Shown here piece after piece: positions 45,526 through 58,978 of a stretch of 64,000 nt of DNA (position 1 is the first letter of the stretch; every line of letters begins with the position of its first letter). The position numbers and the translations under genes are program-made. The DNA is from Argopecten irradians (taxonomy: Eukaryota; Mollusca; Bivalvia; Pectinida; Pectinidae), in contig NC_091134.1 of assembly GCF_041381155.1 (NCBI RefSeq), positions 1,360,001 to 1,424,000 on the forward strand. The letters run 5' to 3'. Under the pieces are notes generated by a model. That model made no database searches. It had not been told where the DNA came from and was given only the letters and a program-made list of their open reading frames with translations.

Positions 45526-48004
45526 AACTGTCACGCGGTTTATGACAAGAGTTTTTTCTGACATTTGTGGTATTATTTATTTGTTTTAATCTACTCGAAT
45601 ATACTTAATATTCTAAGCTTTGAAATAAAATACAAAGCTGCATTTGAGATAATTTAGCCGTTTCTTTATAGTGATATATTGATTTAACATATTTACCTGT
45701 GTTTCTTTTAGCTTATCCTTCTTAAGGGTTCCTTCTTAGCACTTCTCAATACCGGTAGCCCTTGCGTCAGTTAATTAGCGACTATTGTATATCAAGTTTA
45801 TACTAAGTGCTGTTTACATGTTTGACAAACTATACAAGACTGGATATACGTTTCTACATCCAGAAACATAGAAGGCCAATAGTATCGGAGTTTAAGTGCA
45901 CCATGTGTACGATTGATATCCACGTGTACACCTCCAGCATGGCTATCGTGAAATGCCTGCATGATGTTTTGTCTGTATTATTTTTGTTTAGATTAAGTGC
46001 TGTTTACTTGTTTGTTCCTGTATGTTTTGTATATTATCATTTTGTATTACTTGTATATTCACTTTTAAGCCTAGGTTTGGAAGTGTAGAGTTGGATATTT
46101 CTCCGCTCCGCACCCGACTGTAATGAATCAGTATATAGAAAAAATCATCTTTGAATTATCCTTTTTTAACAGACTACATTAGAGCTATTTCCCAAATACA
46201 CTAGCTATAGCGCTGTGAAATAAGCATGAACTTATAAGCATAAAAACGAAATCCAATCCCTGCATGGTGCACGCAATCTTTTGTTGACTCGTATCTTTAA
46301 TTTTTCAACCAATTCCTGCTCTCATTCCCCCAAAGTATAGAAAACACAAACCGCCTCACTAACCAATAAAAAACCCTTTCTAATAATGTCAAAAACTTAA
46401 ACTTTAGGAATTAGAAAATATCGATCAGCTTGTCCTTTGGCCTATCAAATATCAATGCAATAGTTCGCTTTCGTGCAAGTCGTCGTATTTCTGGCAGTCT
46501 TGTATCTTTAACAACTCCCATGGAAATCATAAAACAATATCATATGATATAGGTATGTCCGATTATGTCGACCTACAAAACCAATCCGAGCACCTCTCCC
46601 ACATCTGCTAACCTAAGCCAGTTATGGTTTGTTACAATAAGGTCAGTATTGCTATCTCCATTGTTAAAGACTAAATAATTGAGTAAGGTCTCTTAGTCTC
46701 TATACAGTGTTACATGAACGACGGATGGTGAGCAGGACCGCTGTATCAAGTAGGTAACGAGGTCGGGCTAAAGACAGGATATATCACATCTGATTGAAGT
46801 CACTTATTGCTAAAAGTGAAGTTAATGGTAAATCCTGAGACTATGTAGCCAATATATATGTGTTGCAATTTCCATCCATGACTTTCAATGCATAAAATAT
46901 ACGTGAAATATTTCCGCCAGAAGATCGAAGTCGACTTTGGGTACATCGTAGTGGATACTCAGTAAGCTTTTCTGCTAATAAAACCTGTACTTATTAATAT
47001 AATTATGTACGAGAATGTGCCCCGAGATATCGATCTGACAAATATTCAAATAGATTAGATATTTTAAACCATTGGTAGCAGTCATAATTCAAATAAGATT
47101 TTAATAAGATTAACAAAAACACAAGCTAAACGAACTGCCAGTAAATTACCTGCGACATTACTGACAATTTCTGTTTCGAAAAAAATGCATTTAAGGATCT
47201 TCCCTGGCGAGTTTTTCGTCTTGAACCAGGGATCACCACAGGTGAAAATTTTATGATGGAGGAGAGTTCGTAATGATTTTTTTCACTCAAAATATTCACG
47301 CGCGAGTTTTTTCCTAAAAGATATTTAAAAACACACAATTAAATGATATCAAAGTGATTTTTTCCTTTGCAACCAAAACTATTTAATAAAAGTTGAATTT
47401 ATTTCTTATATCATTAGTTATTATGACAAAACTTTAACAATCGCTAATAGTGGAGCAGCTAAGCATAAAAATCGTTCAAAGTTTGAAGAAAGCATGGGAC
47501 TTTGCACATGGCTTCTTCATGACATAAGGTTTCAGGAAACAAATGGACTCCAAAAATGATTTTCAAAATGGCTTCAAAAACAGTCCAAGTCTCGTTTTAA
47601 CTTAAGTCAAATAGTTGTTCTTCTGATACAATTTGTACTTCTATGATAAATTGAATTTTGTACACAAGAAGTTTTCAGAAATTACCTATTTATTGGCCAT
47701 TTTGAAAATGTGTGCTTTTTACATTTTATAGAAAGTCGTTTATCTCTTTTTCTACTTTAAAATTTTCACTTATGTCACTTATTCTACGACAGTTTTAGTT
47801 ATAAAAAGCGGATTTTTGCTGTATATATGTTCACTGTTATAAAAATATTCAGCATTTATATGTGAAATCATAACTACGTTTAAGCGTAGTTAAAGTAACT
47901 TGAATTTTAAAAATGAGGAAATGCTGAAAAATAACAAATAATGTAATGGGACAAAACACAAGCAAAATGACTCCCAATTTTTATGCCGGGTTACACATAC
48001 CTTA
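45526..48004. other. AT-rich gap without a recognisable gene
   Basis: Short open frames only (for example 45,807-46,088). I see no splice-supported exon, RNA gene or repeat element. Confidence 0.4.
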
Positions 48005-48545
48005 AATACATCAGATGACGCCAATGCTGGGCGGTTCCCTCATCAGGTGGATCCTCCTTCCTTAGACGTTTCGGCGCGTTCCACGACTTCCTCCAGAGGT
48101 GTGCCGGCTGGGTTGATCAGGCCCAACCAGGGACCGGTCGGCTATCGCATCCGCTTGGTGTTATTGCGGGTAGTTGTCTTATTTCTGCCTGTTCATCACC
48201 ACGGGCAGCGATGTCTGTCTTTCTGCCATTCGTCACCTTGTGGCTAGTACTGTTGCTGGTGACCAATCCACTTCTCCTCCCTCTTCCTCCATATCCAACT
48301 GGAAGCAACTTCTAACTGCCTGCTAACTGCTGCTATCAGGTTCCTCCGGTCTGCTCCGGTTACCCCTAACAGGCGTAGGGCTCTCTATAATGATTGACCA
48401 GGGAAACCCCTACATCCGACCTCTATCATGTCTTCCATCCTCGATGTTGGAATTCTTCCACCAGCTGCTGGTATTTCTGCTGCTTTCGTTCTTTGGTCTC
48501 CTCCATCGTGTCTTCTCATGGTACTGTGCTACCTTTTTGCTCTTT
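48005..48545 (-). pseudogene. C-terminal remnant of a reverse-transcriptase element
   Basis: GC-rich against AT-rich surroundings. Minus-strand pieces read EDTMEETKERKQQKYQQL, VEEFQHRGWKT, IEVGCRGFPGQSL, RALRLLGVTGADRRN and SRQLEVASSWIWRK. They match, from memory, the '(E)LTVPWED..ERKKLKY..L..GW..PVEVGCRGF' domain that follows reverse transcriptase in many animal retroelements. The element's exact class (LINE or other) is unresolved; only this end is left, with a handful of breaks. The lower side (48,010-48,120) continues with DEGTAQHWRHLMYL, a usual ending of these proteins. Confidence 0.6.
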
Positions 48546-49076
48546 TAAGTTGCAAAATTTTATTTTAGATGAAGTTAATCATCAGAACGTTGCGCTTGAA
48601 GCTTAAATTTATCAAAAATATTGCAAAATGGTGTTGTAGGTATTGTGATCTTGAAAATGTAGGGGGTAGGGACAATGTATGTTGCTATTCTAATCTAAAT
48701 TAATTGGGAGACAAGGTATAATTATTATGTTTTTAAAGAAAATACTGGTTTTCTCAATTCAGTTCTTCACATATTTAACAGACAACTGATAACTTGGAAG
48801 ACAGCTTGTCAAAGCAAGGAACTATAAAATCACCAATAGGCTATCTTTGATTCACAAAATCATAATCAAGCACACAACCATACGATTTCCCTTCCTTGTC
48901 AACCATCGTATGATGAACTCTTTTCAAAAATGTATATAGGAAAAAAGTTATTCATAGGAAATTATGTCTACTCAGCAGAGAAAATCCGTGTATCAAACAC
49001 CGACAAAGAACATGGTGTATTTCTAATGTGGACAAATTACTACACTAAAACAGTTTGTTTGCCTATTCCAAATTTG
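48546..49076. other. Gap without a recognisable gene
   Basis: AT-rich, nothing supported. Confidence 0.4.
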
Positions 49077-49239
49077 CATATTACAGAGTTATCTGCACTT
49101 GCGGGTAGATATTGATTGTGACGTCATGTGTTTGCGAGCGTAACGTCATACTTTTCGGAGAAAACGACGTGAATTGCGCTCACAAAACAATGACGTAACA
49201 ATCGATACCTACCCGCAAGGGAGCTAACTCTGTAATATG
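49077..49239. mobile_element. Foldback/MITE-like inverted repeat
   Basis: CATATTACAGAGTTATCTGC and the following CTTGCGGGTAGATATTGATT are the near reverse complement of 49,195-49,239 (AATCGATACCTACCCGCAAG, GGAGCTAACTCTGTAATATG). Arms are about 64 bp and include TGACGTCA. No coding frame; target duplication unclear. Confidence 0.75.
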
Positions 49240-50700
49240 TAGAGACGGAATTACTCCCAATACCCTGACAGTATAAAAACCAAATCAAACAGATACATCC
49301 CATTAGGTCAATACACATCTCAGGCACTTCAATGCTGAATACTAAACAAGACGTGAGGACCATTATTTGCAATGTACCGAACTCCATTAGCATCCTTGCA
49401 TTATTACACTGGCTGGGTACTCGGTTCGTTTTATCGTGTACGTCAGTCATAACTATCAGATTTAAGTTAGTATTGGAATACTTGTCAGGTGATACTTAAG
49501 TTGACAATACATTGTTTTTTTGGATTGGTTAGTACCTGATTCTGCTGTTGAAATCCACAAGAACAAAGTCTGGTTAGGATATGCCACAGTTCGATGATGA
49601 TATTATTTAAATGTGATTCAGCAATTGAGATCCACTTATTAAGAAATATATAAGTAACTTTCGTATACGGATCCTAACATCAATATATTAATGTATTTAA
49701 AGCTGACAATGCATTGTTTGGTTGATTACATAAGACTCCTGCCATTTCTTTTTGCGAAGAATTTTAGCAATATCTTCACTATGAAAAATTACATCTCTTC
49801 GAACGCCGTAATACAGTATTCAGGCTAAAGTGGGACTAATTCCGGGTGTCATATACGAAATGAAGGTTTTAGCAGAGATGGCAAATGCATTGTAAAATCC
49901 ACAGACAGATCCGTCAAAATCCGAATCTAGAAATATTGGCATTTAGCGTATATCAGAATAGCTCCGGGCTGCCAAAATATTCGTCTACATCCATATATAA
50001 TATCGGCGTCTTCCAGGACATAATTCAATTTCAAAGCCGCCAAACATTACCAAAGTAGGAAATGACATTATCCGTACCGTTTTGTATCAATTATAACCGA
50101 CAGAAGTTTCCAGCTGTGTTGACGCCAAACTTATCGATGTCCTACTCTATGTTCCAAAACAGATTCTGTTTCGCACCGAAGCTAATATAAATGGAATCCT
50201 TCCAAGGTCTCTCTGTCAGTTATTAACGATTAAGTATCTTTTTACAGCTAATGAGTATGCTGACTGCAAGCCTCCCGCATCGAAAACTACGTCAATTTTA
50301 CACTAACGTAGCTAAGAGTAATGGGGAAATAGGCAAGATCGACTTCCATCTTGGTTAATTTTCTGTCGTATACGGATCGTTATCTTTCAATTACAGTAAA
50401 CATTTAATTTAACATCAGCTAATTGGTGGGATTGCAATGAATCAGCTTTTATGTACAAAACGTGGATTTTTTTGCTGATACTTTTTTCTGTGCAGAAGAA
50501 GAAGCTTTCACATCGACTATATTGTTTAGATTACGCATTAATAACTGTACATATACCTTGAACCGTTGAATCATCTCATCATTCATTGACTAATGAGTAC
50601 TGGATACGACAAAACAAAAAAACCATAAAGCAGAGGAATCGAATGAGATGTACAATAGAGTCATTAAGTCTATTGACTGGTAGTTAGGTATAACTTCCTA
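49240..50700. other. Gap without a recognisable gene
   Basis: No exon, RNA gene or repeat supported. Confidence 0.4.
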
Positions 50701-50800
50701 TCTAAAACAGCTCAGGTCATTTACGGACGGTCTCCCCTGTGTGTGATGTGGTCCGTGTGCAGATTGTATGTAGGATTAGACAAGCTGTGGTATTTCTTCG
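50701..50800 (-). mobile_element. SINE-like fragment (family S)
   Basis: CAGCTCAGGTCATTTACGGA then CGGTCTCCCCTGTGTGTGAT and CAAGCTGTGGTATTTCTTCG match the reverse-sense 3' end of the family. Confidence 0.5.
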
Positions 50801-52055
50801 GTACAAACCAGGAGGGTAGAGTACAAGTAGTGTTGTTTTATCAAACTTAAGTGTTTTCATGGAAGCTAGTGGAAACTGTGCGTTTCCATTAGTGTCTAAA
50901 TTGAAGTGATTTACTATCAGGATATATAACGCATAGCAATAGCCCTGTTCAGACTATATAGGTTCTATAGATCAGTAGATATATTATTCTGGGCACATCG
51001 ACCTTCCCCCAATTCAAAAACAAATCGCAAGCATTTAAGAGGGAGCTACATAAGTCAGTGGTAGAAGTCAACTGGTCAATCAGTTGTTGATACCATAAAC
51101 AATGAGCCACGTAGCACACATTTATAGTGTCCACAAAATTCATTTTAATAATAAAAACACATGCTGTAACTCATGTTATAATTGGTTTACTAAGTGATAC
51201 GTAGTGTTGGACACGACATGTTGTCCCCTATTGTGTGATAAACTGGTCCTCATAGTCCGTTTATTTCTAATCTATTTTGAGAAATAATATCCGAATGCAA
51301 CAGGGATACGCTTTTCGATTACAGCTTAACAAGACGTTAATAGGACTTTTGCTTCGTGTGCCTCCATCATCCACATTTGTAAGATATATATCAGTTAGAC
51401 AAATGTGCCATAAACGTGTTTACCTAAAATGAAATGTTTTGCCAAGACACTGCAATATTTCTGTAGACCATGTCGCGTTTTGAAATGATTCATGAAGCCA
51501 TTGGAATAATGTCAATCTGTGAAGAGGTTTATAGAATACATACCAGTAAATTAATATGTACTCTGACAGATTTTCTTTCAGACTATTAAATCATTCGAAT
51601 ACATATAAAGCAGAATAAATCATATATACACTTTTGTTTTCCATTTACAATCAGATTGAAATGACACAGAAAACATGTTTGAACTGCAGCCTATTTGTGT
51701 TTTCATAATGGCAAACGCCCACTATGAATAATTTATCGCGTCACAAGTGGTTGTTAGTTTTCTATATAAGGTAATTAGGCATGCAAGTGTTAATTGGTCG
51801 GTTAAATCAATAAAGTAATTTTCAAAAAGTGTTACTACAACAACAATAATCATCGAAACATTATGCAAAAATTAACGTGTTTCTTGAAGGATTAAGATTT
51901 TTGCGATTGAACGAATTTAGACATAATATAATATTCAGCACAATTATGACCTGCAGGTAAAACATTTGCGCAATATCACAATTGGCGACTAGCATTGTTT
52001 CTTTTCTCTATATATTAACTTACTTTCTTCTGTGTAACGACATCTTCATGTCTTC
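50801..52055. other. Gap without a recognisable gene
   Basis: AT-rich; nothing supported. Confidence 0.4.
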
Positions 52056-52175
52056 TTAACATTGAGTTAAGCGGTCGCCTCTGCAAGAAAAGACTATGAA
52101 TTCGGTCTCCTGGCCGAAAACACAGCATAGTTTATAAAATGGTAGTTTCTGTATGACCTGTTGTCGACATAATGT
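52056..52175 (+). mobile_element. SINE-like fragment (family S)
   Basis: Contains GTTAAGCGGTCGCCTCTGCA, CTCCTGGCCGAAAACACAGC and GTTGTCGACATAATGTGGCC, in family-S order, without either end. Confidence 0.5.
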
Positions 52176-52180
52176 GGCCG

Positions 52181-52378
52181 AAATAGACTTTATTCAACCT
52201 TATATATATATATTTACCATGGATGTGATTCCCAGGGGATTATACAGATAAGTGTCTTAAATTTACAGAATTTGTGCAAAAATTCCTGTTTGTGCAAAAC
52301 CAAACAAAATTTAGGTTGTTTCTTGTTTGCTTGAGGACAAAACTGATAAAAAGTTTTTGAGTAGGCACTGATTTTTAC
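52181..52378. repeat. Dispersed repeat D, copy 2
   Basis: Same blocks and orientation as 25,591-25,780, including GTTTGCTTGAGGACAAAACT and GATAAAAAGTTTTTGAGTAG, so the two copies are clearly homologous. Family unknown. Confidence 0.65.
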
Positions 52379-53190
52379 ATATCAATTGTCTATTGAATAC
52401 AAAATAATGAATTTCTCTTCTCAGACCCAACCAGTAGAACAATAGTCGTGATTGTGTGCATATTCTACTGTACATCCAGATTTCTGAATGTCTGGAGCTG
52501 TTGATGAATACTTTATGATGGTGTTGTTTTGTTTTATGTGGAAATAATGTGTTTCGTGAGATGCAAACAATTAAATTTTACCTAAATCACGACTACTGTT
52601 CTGCCACAACTACTGGTTGGGTCCCAGTAAGTATATTAATAGTCTTTTTGAAGTGATAAATAAGTATTTGACAAGGCGTACTGTTATAGAACTCGAAGAT
52701 ACTTCTACCAGTGGTCCAAGAGGACCTGAAGAATAATAGACTGAGGAAAGTGGTGTGTGACCACACTACTTGTCCTGGTCAGACTTGACCCACAAGGAAA
52801 CAGGATTGTAAAGAGAGTGTAGAGGAGGGCAAGAGCCTGTATTACACATACACACACATCCCCAGTTTCGGTTTTAAAAATACTATTGTATATTATATAC
52901 ATATGCTAACGCAATCACACGTATAACTTTTAACCATTTATGTAAATATTACCATATATCTATATAAGCCAAATATGGCTTTCCAATGATGTTGGACTGA
53001 TGAGATACTGATGAGATCTCTGGTGTAACAAGTGTTGTAGAATAATTAGTGCCGTATTTTTCTATCATTATTATGTACAAGAAAATATACTTTAACTCTT
53101 CCAAAAAACATCAACGCTGAATACAGTTGAAATAAAAAAAAAATCCCTTTGTAAACATTTTTTTGAAACGGGCCGTTTTGACTGGGTCCG
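52379..53190. other. Gap without a recognisable gene
   Basis: Nothing supported. Confidence 0.4.
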
Positions 53191-53194
53191 TTTT

Positions 53195-53335
53195 ATTAAT
53201 CTGTTCGTTGTCTTGAATGTGATGCGTGCTTCAGTGAGATAAAACTATAAAAAAAGGTTTAAATATTACAACACAATTATACCGCAGCCTCCAAAACCAT
53301 AGACACAACCAACCAACTATGTGCACAATTTATGG
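53195..53335 (+). mobile_element. SINE-like fragment (family S), decayed
   Basis: GTTCGTTGTCTTGAATGTGA, ACTATAAAAAAAGGTT and ACCGCAGCCTCCAAAACCAT follow the family body in the plus sense. Confidence 0.45.
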
Positions 53336-55129
53336 GCAGGTTTCAAAACAATACAGCATTTTTTTTTGTGGAATTACCCAAGCGATTGAACTTTTGGCGT
53401 ACCGAACCAACCAATACTGAAGCAGCACCGCTCTTCACACAACGACAGTAAGCAAACACAATAAAAGTACATGTACCTTATCCAAAACGATAAATCATTC
53501 TTTGAAATGTGACCAGCGTGCACAAGGAATGACAGCAACAAGTTTGTAGATCAATAGTGTCTTAACGATACCTGCATGGGGGTGTTCAACCCGCCCGTCC
53601 TTCTCAAAACGTAGAGTGCAAGCACTTATAAACACAATAACACAAAAACGTTTGTTATTATGTGGAAGCATGCAACGATGATTAATATAATATCACTTAT
53701 GGTACTATTCCTCAGTTGCTGTATCAAACTAAAAGATAATATCGTGAGAAAGTTTAAGACATAATTCACTTATAAAATGCCTGAATACGCCAAAAATATC
53801 AGATCCAAAAGAAGGCCGATTTAAATTTGTTTACAAACAACATTTTTTTTTGTATAAAATCACTAATAATTTATGTAACCATCGAGGCCTATGTCCAATC
53901 AGTCAGAAGATTTCATTCATCGGATGACTCGGATGCGTCAGTTTCTGTCAAATGCTTCCTAAAATTCCTAAGTTGTATTAGAAATTGGTTTAGATAGTGT
54001 TATCGGCGTTGTGTTGGACATATATTGGTTCTATGTTCATGATTGTCATTATCTTGACCACCATGTCGTTGTTGATTATAGGTCAAGGGCTAATTCATTT
54101 ATCGTCATAATCAAATACGAGTTAGGACTAATCATTTGAGATCTAAGTAACAAAATATCAATGTATCAGTCTTGTGACGTCGAGGGCAATTGGATTATTG
54201 CATGAAGCAGGATAAATAAAACAAGGCATGTTGTATATCGCAAACAACTATTTTACTGTAGCTATGCATTGCAGGGAGCCAAAGGTAGAAACACATATTC
54301 GGTGTTATTATACAATTCTTCCTATGTTCAATAGACATCCTTATTCCTGTCTCTAGTTTTAGCACTGTTACTTTATGACAAGCACACACACCATCGTGAA
54401 GCGATACTTATGAAGCGCAAAAGGAATTTCAACAATTAAATATGAAAACGTTTCAACAATCTGAATACTACTGTGTTCTGCTATTATGTTTACTTCCATA
54501 TTCTGGCCTGTTTTAAGTATGTGTCCTGTCTCCAATCCTATCAACAGCTTATCACTTGTTTAAGGAATCTATTTTTCCCTGTTGACAGCATTTCGTAAAG
54601 AGTTTATTGGACACTGATCTTCGTCTAACAGACACTTACTTCCGTAACTCAGTAAGGCACAAATTCCGGCGAATCTATCTTTATGGTGTTATACAGTTAT
54701 GTCCCCAAAACAGTCCTTAAAACGAGATGTGTCATCATCAACCCAATTTAGGAAAATGTAAAAGGTTAAAGTCAAACGGACAATGCCAGTGAAAAGGTTG
54801 AGATTAATGTTTATGAGCCATGTTTAGCCTTTACCAGCTCGTGGTATGAAAACCTTACAAAAACATATTCAACCTTAGTATATTTGCGTTAGTTTTTGTA
54901 TAAGGAACGACATTTGATAGTTGGGACTGAGTTAGTCTTATTAAACCACATTCCTGCAGTTTGGAATGACAATGGTTTTGTTTCTCGTTCATAGCAGATC
55001 TTCAGAGTCTCGTTAATTTGTGAATATATGAGTTGATATGATAACAGAAAAAAAGTGTTTATTAAAATCAATATACAAAAAGTTTCGTGGAGCTAAGTTG
55101 AACGGATTTTGCAGTATCAGTTCGGGTAA
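53336..55129. other. Gap without a recognisable gene
   Basis: Nothing supported. Confidence 0.4.
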
Positions 55130-55495
55130 CGATATTGTTTGATTACATTTACGTCCTCTTAACAGTCAGGGCCATGTAAGGATGGCCTCCCATGTGTGCG
55201 ATGTGTAGCGGAAATGAAGTGCGCGGTACGTCCTTTGGGAGACCGTATTGTATAGTGGAACTCCTGCCCTTTGTACAGTGGCAAACCAGTCGTCCTACAT
55301 TCCGTATGCTGAGCGCTTATAGACTATGGTTTGTCTCGGCCAGGGGAGAGAATCCAGAGCCTTCCTAACAGGGGCGAACGCACATAGGAAGGCCAAAAGT
55401 GAGGTGGTGTCAAGGGAGACGTTAGGAAGAACAAAGTTAGTTAGGAAGAAGAGAAAAGATAAGATCCTAAATTAAGTCGCTTTTACGATCAAGAA
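55130..55495 (-). mobile_element. SINE-like element (family S) with an internal deletion
   Basis: Reads TTACGTCCTCTTAACAGTCA, GGGCCATGTAAGGATGGCCT, GTTTGTCTCGGCCAGGGGAG, GGCCAAAAGTGAGGTGGTGT and AGATAAGATCCTAAATTAAG. It lacks the middle between the 5' and 3' parts seen in the 19,835 copy. Confidence 0.7.
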
Positions 55496-56169
55496 AAAAT
55501 TACAACTGGAAAATTTCTAACGCCCTACCTGCAAGATCATGGTAACAGAATCATATCAAAACTATTAAAAAGTATCAAATAGCAAATAGTATAACTAAGG
55601 CACTAGCATAATATATACATTTTTTCCCATACAGCTAACTAAACCACGTCGCTATCCATACAGGTTCCCTCAGATTACCCAATCACTTTTAGTGATACTG
55701 ATCACATGATTGGACTTCTCAGTAAAACACAATGAACACAAAATTGAATGGAAAGCAAATTAAAAATATGTGAGGACATTTAAAAAAAAAAAATTTTTAT
55801 TGCCTCAATCACATTTATAACATACATATTTACTACGTGGGAACAAGTTAGTAATAATGTACAATGTAATAATCACTTGTTCTTTTCTCACTCTACCGAC
55901 GTTTTCATCTCTGAACCAATGTGTTCACGATGAAAGGTTTAGAAGTCATACCTAGATGGAACCACTAGACACATGTTAAAATTGAATTCCGATATTTGAC
56001 CTTCTGAACTATGGCCTGATGACATTGCACTGCCCTAAGGTAAAAGCGATTCACGATTCAAGTTGAGAGTTATATTTCTTTACTTCTAAAATGTCTTCTT
56101 AGTATTACCACAAAGTCATTTACTTTCAGACCAACATTAAAGTTGTCTTCTCGCATAATGAAACTATTG

Positions 56170-56605
56170 TATCTTTTTAGTGCTATATCACTGAAGCATT
56201 GGGCTGAGGACAACAAATATCATACCCGATCCTGTCACATAAAACGGGCGAACCAGTCGTCCCACTCCCTGTATGCTGAGCGCTAAGCAGGAGCAGAAAC
56301 GACAATTTTTATAGATTATGGTGTGTCCCGACTAGGGATATATACCAGGACCTACCTCACAAATTGTGCAAAATTGTTCAAAAAGTTCAAAAATTGCAAG
56401 TTGAAAAAACACAAATATACCGTAGTTTGAAAAAAAAACCTCGTATACATTTCAGATAAGCAACAAACCACATACGTACACGGTATAATAGTTCACAGTG
56501 GTTTGCCAGTTGTCAGTATAATATGACCTGTTGGGATGTTTGTTGCCTTTAGTGGCAAACACAACACGAATATTTTGCCTCCCAAACATAGAATTTCACA
56601 CACAT
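56170..56605. mobile_element. SINE-like fragments (family S) in opposite orientations
   Basis: 56,175-56,360 is minus sense (AACGGGCGAACCAGTCGTCC, GAGCGCTAAGCAGGAGCAGA). 56,495-56,605 is plus sense (GTTGTCAGTATAATATGACC, CACAACACGAATATT). Both are partial. Confidence 0.6.
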
Positions 56606-58974
56606 TGCATAAATGGAACTAAACAAAACCAAAACACGACTAGTAAGTGTCATAGTACTCTAACCCAGCTGATGTTGTAGTTTGTGCACTGACTCTACCA
56701 GCAAACGATTAACGAAGGAGAGGCTTTGGTCTGTGTCCCGAAGGATAACCCGTTTTAGATTAATTGGTACCAGGAAAGATGGCAAGATCGGTGTACTCCA
56801 GGACAGCAAAATAGATTAACAAGTATGCGTCAATGGAGCTGTGTGAAGTCCTCAGGGTGTTTGTGTTTTGTACTAGTTTTATAACGGGGCTTCTAACAGG
56901 GATAGCGTGATGCTGTTACATAATAAATATCAGTTTTGAGATATTACGCTGGCGGTTTGGTAAATCGACGAGAAGCCGCAGATTTAATCTGTTCTATTTT
57001 CCTATTTGTCATTAATTGATTGAAATGGTTGAAATCGTACCTTCCATCATCTCATAAATGTGATATTCAGTTCGAACACATGTCCGTATTGCAACATAAC
57101 ACACACAGAAATTATTTTTTGGAAATGCCCTTAACATTGCATTTGGACACATCCTCGATGATTCAAGGTGCAAAAATATTAACAGGTGATACAGATAATG
57201 TAACTAATACATATTTATTCTGCAACTTTTCCATATACTGACGGATAACTACTACCGGATAAACTTGTGCTTTATCCGTCAATACGATCACGTGAATTTG
57301 TTCTACATATGACAGAACATTTTCTACCTTGACCCCGAACTCTGACCTTCCGGTGAATGAAACGTCATTCTGTCCTGTCACATTCACAGTAATGACGTCA
57401 TTTTACAATATCTAAAATCTCCTATGACGGTGTCGTATTTTTCTTGGCTCTTGGCGAAGGTATGTATTGTGAAGTAATTCTTTGATGGGTATTTATTGTT
57501 TTTTGAGTATTTTCATATTGTTTATTGCGATATTTCATACTGAATCGAATTACTGGTACTGTTTGCAATTGCGATTATATATTTCCCACGGTAGACAAAA
57601 AGGAGTACACTTTCATTCGGTTTAGTGAATGATTTTTTCCCCCTGCTTCAAAGAAGCGTCTTGCTTCGAGCGAAACCAAATAAATAACTGGCAATTTTGA
57701 ATGCCATAATGGTTGCAGGATAAACAGAATACACGGTTTGTATCTTACAACACAAGTCTTATTTTTGTGCTCGACATCCCAGCTTTCCTAAGTCTTGCAT
57801 AAAAATAAACCTTTTTTTGTAAGATATTAACCATGTAATCTATATATATGAGACATATGAAATATTTGAGAACGCTAAGTGACCTCTCACAATATGCAGC
57901 GCTTATAATCCCTATACCCCTTCATGGACCTCATATCGATATGAATACTTTTCAACGAAATGTGTCTTAAGAGGACATGTTCCCGGGCTATACAAACACT
58001 TCTAAGTAGATAATGTGAAGAATATTACTTGTTTACTGCTATTAAAGCTATATTATAAAGATAACCCGCAAAAAGGCAGCGATGGTACTAATGAGTTTCA
58101 TTACAAAATAATCTAGGCAAATGATGCAATTCGATTTAAATGTGTCACTCGACCATACATACTCTACTAGATAGAAATCACAGTATATATTTAGTTCAAC
58201 TAGTCCAAAAGATAAGTTAATATTGTATCATGGTTTGGCTTTCGTTCTCTGCCCGTCGACAGATAGCGTTTCCTTTGAAACGCCTTGAGTTCTGAATATA
58301 TTCATATCGGGGAAGTATAAAGACGTCTGTATAGCCTCTACGAAATCATCTAATAAAATTAATTCAGAAACGGGGATACTTTTGAATAATTGTAGCATAA
58401 AGTGCAAATGTCAATATTGAAATCACTTTTAGTCATATATATATACTTGGTTCCAGATTATGGAGAACATTATTGAGAAAAGAGAACAAATTTTGGATAA
58501 ATGGATAATTTACATTTTCTATGAATTGTTTTTGTCATAATTATTTCAATACTCGGATTATTAATAAGACATTGAATTAAATTGACACGGTGCAAACCAA
58601 TCAAAATAACTGCAGGCATCAAAAAATGCTTCAAGCCTATGTCGATTTCCCTGAATAAATCCATTTGACCTTGGTTTAACAGAAAATACTTCACCTCACG
58701 ACATGTTGAGGTGTAATATCTGCATAGCCAATGAGAATCTGGAGATAACGCAATTAGTAAACACAATAGCTAATGTAATTGTAAACAATAAATGTGAGTA
58801 TTAGGTTACACATGGTGAAAACTTCAACACCAGAGCAATGAACAATGTCTTGTGGAGTGGTGTCGCTCTGTGTTACAGAGGATGTTATCAAATTATACGA
58901 TCTGATAAACGAGTGGTATTAAACTAATCCCTCTTAATAGTCGTTGCCCTAGACTACAGATTTACAACACACGT
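56606..58974. other. Gap without a convincing gene
   Basis: A 36-nt open stretch with ATG at about 57,424 ends in a donor-like AAG|GTATGT near 57,460. It reads MTVSYFSWLLAK, but no downstream exon was found. Nothing else is supported. Confidence 0.4.
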
Positions 58975-58978
58975 TTAA

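Noticed and set aside
57424-57459. Possible 12-codon first exon (MTVSYFSWLLAK) with donor GTATGT
   Set aside because: Too short, and no matching downstream exon could be found on the plus strand.
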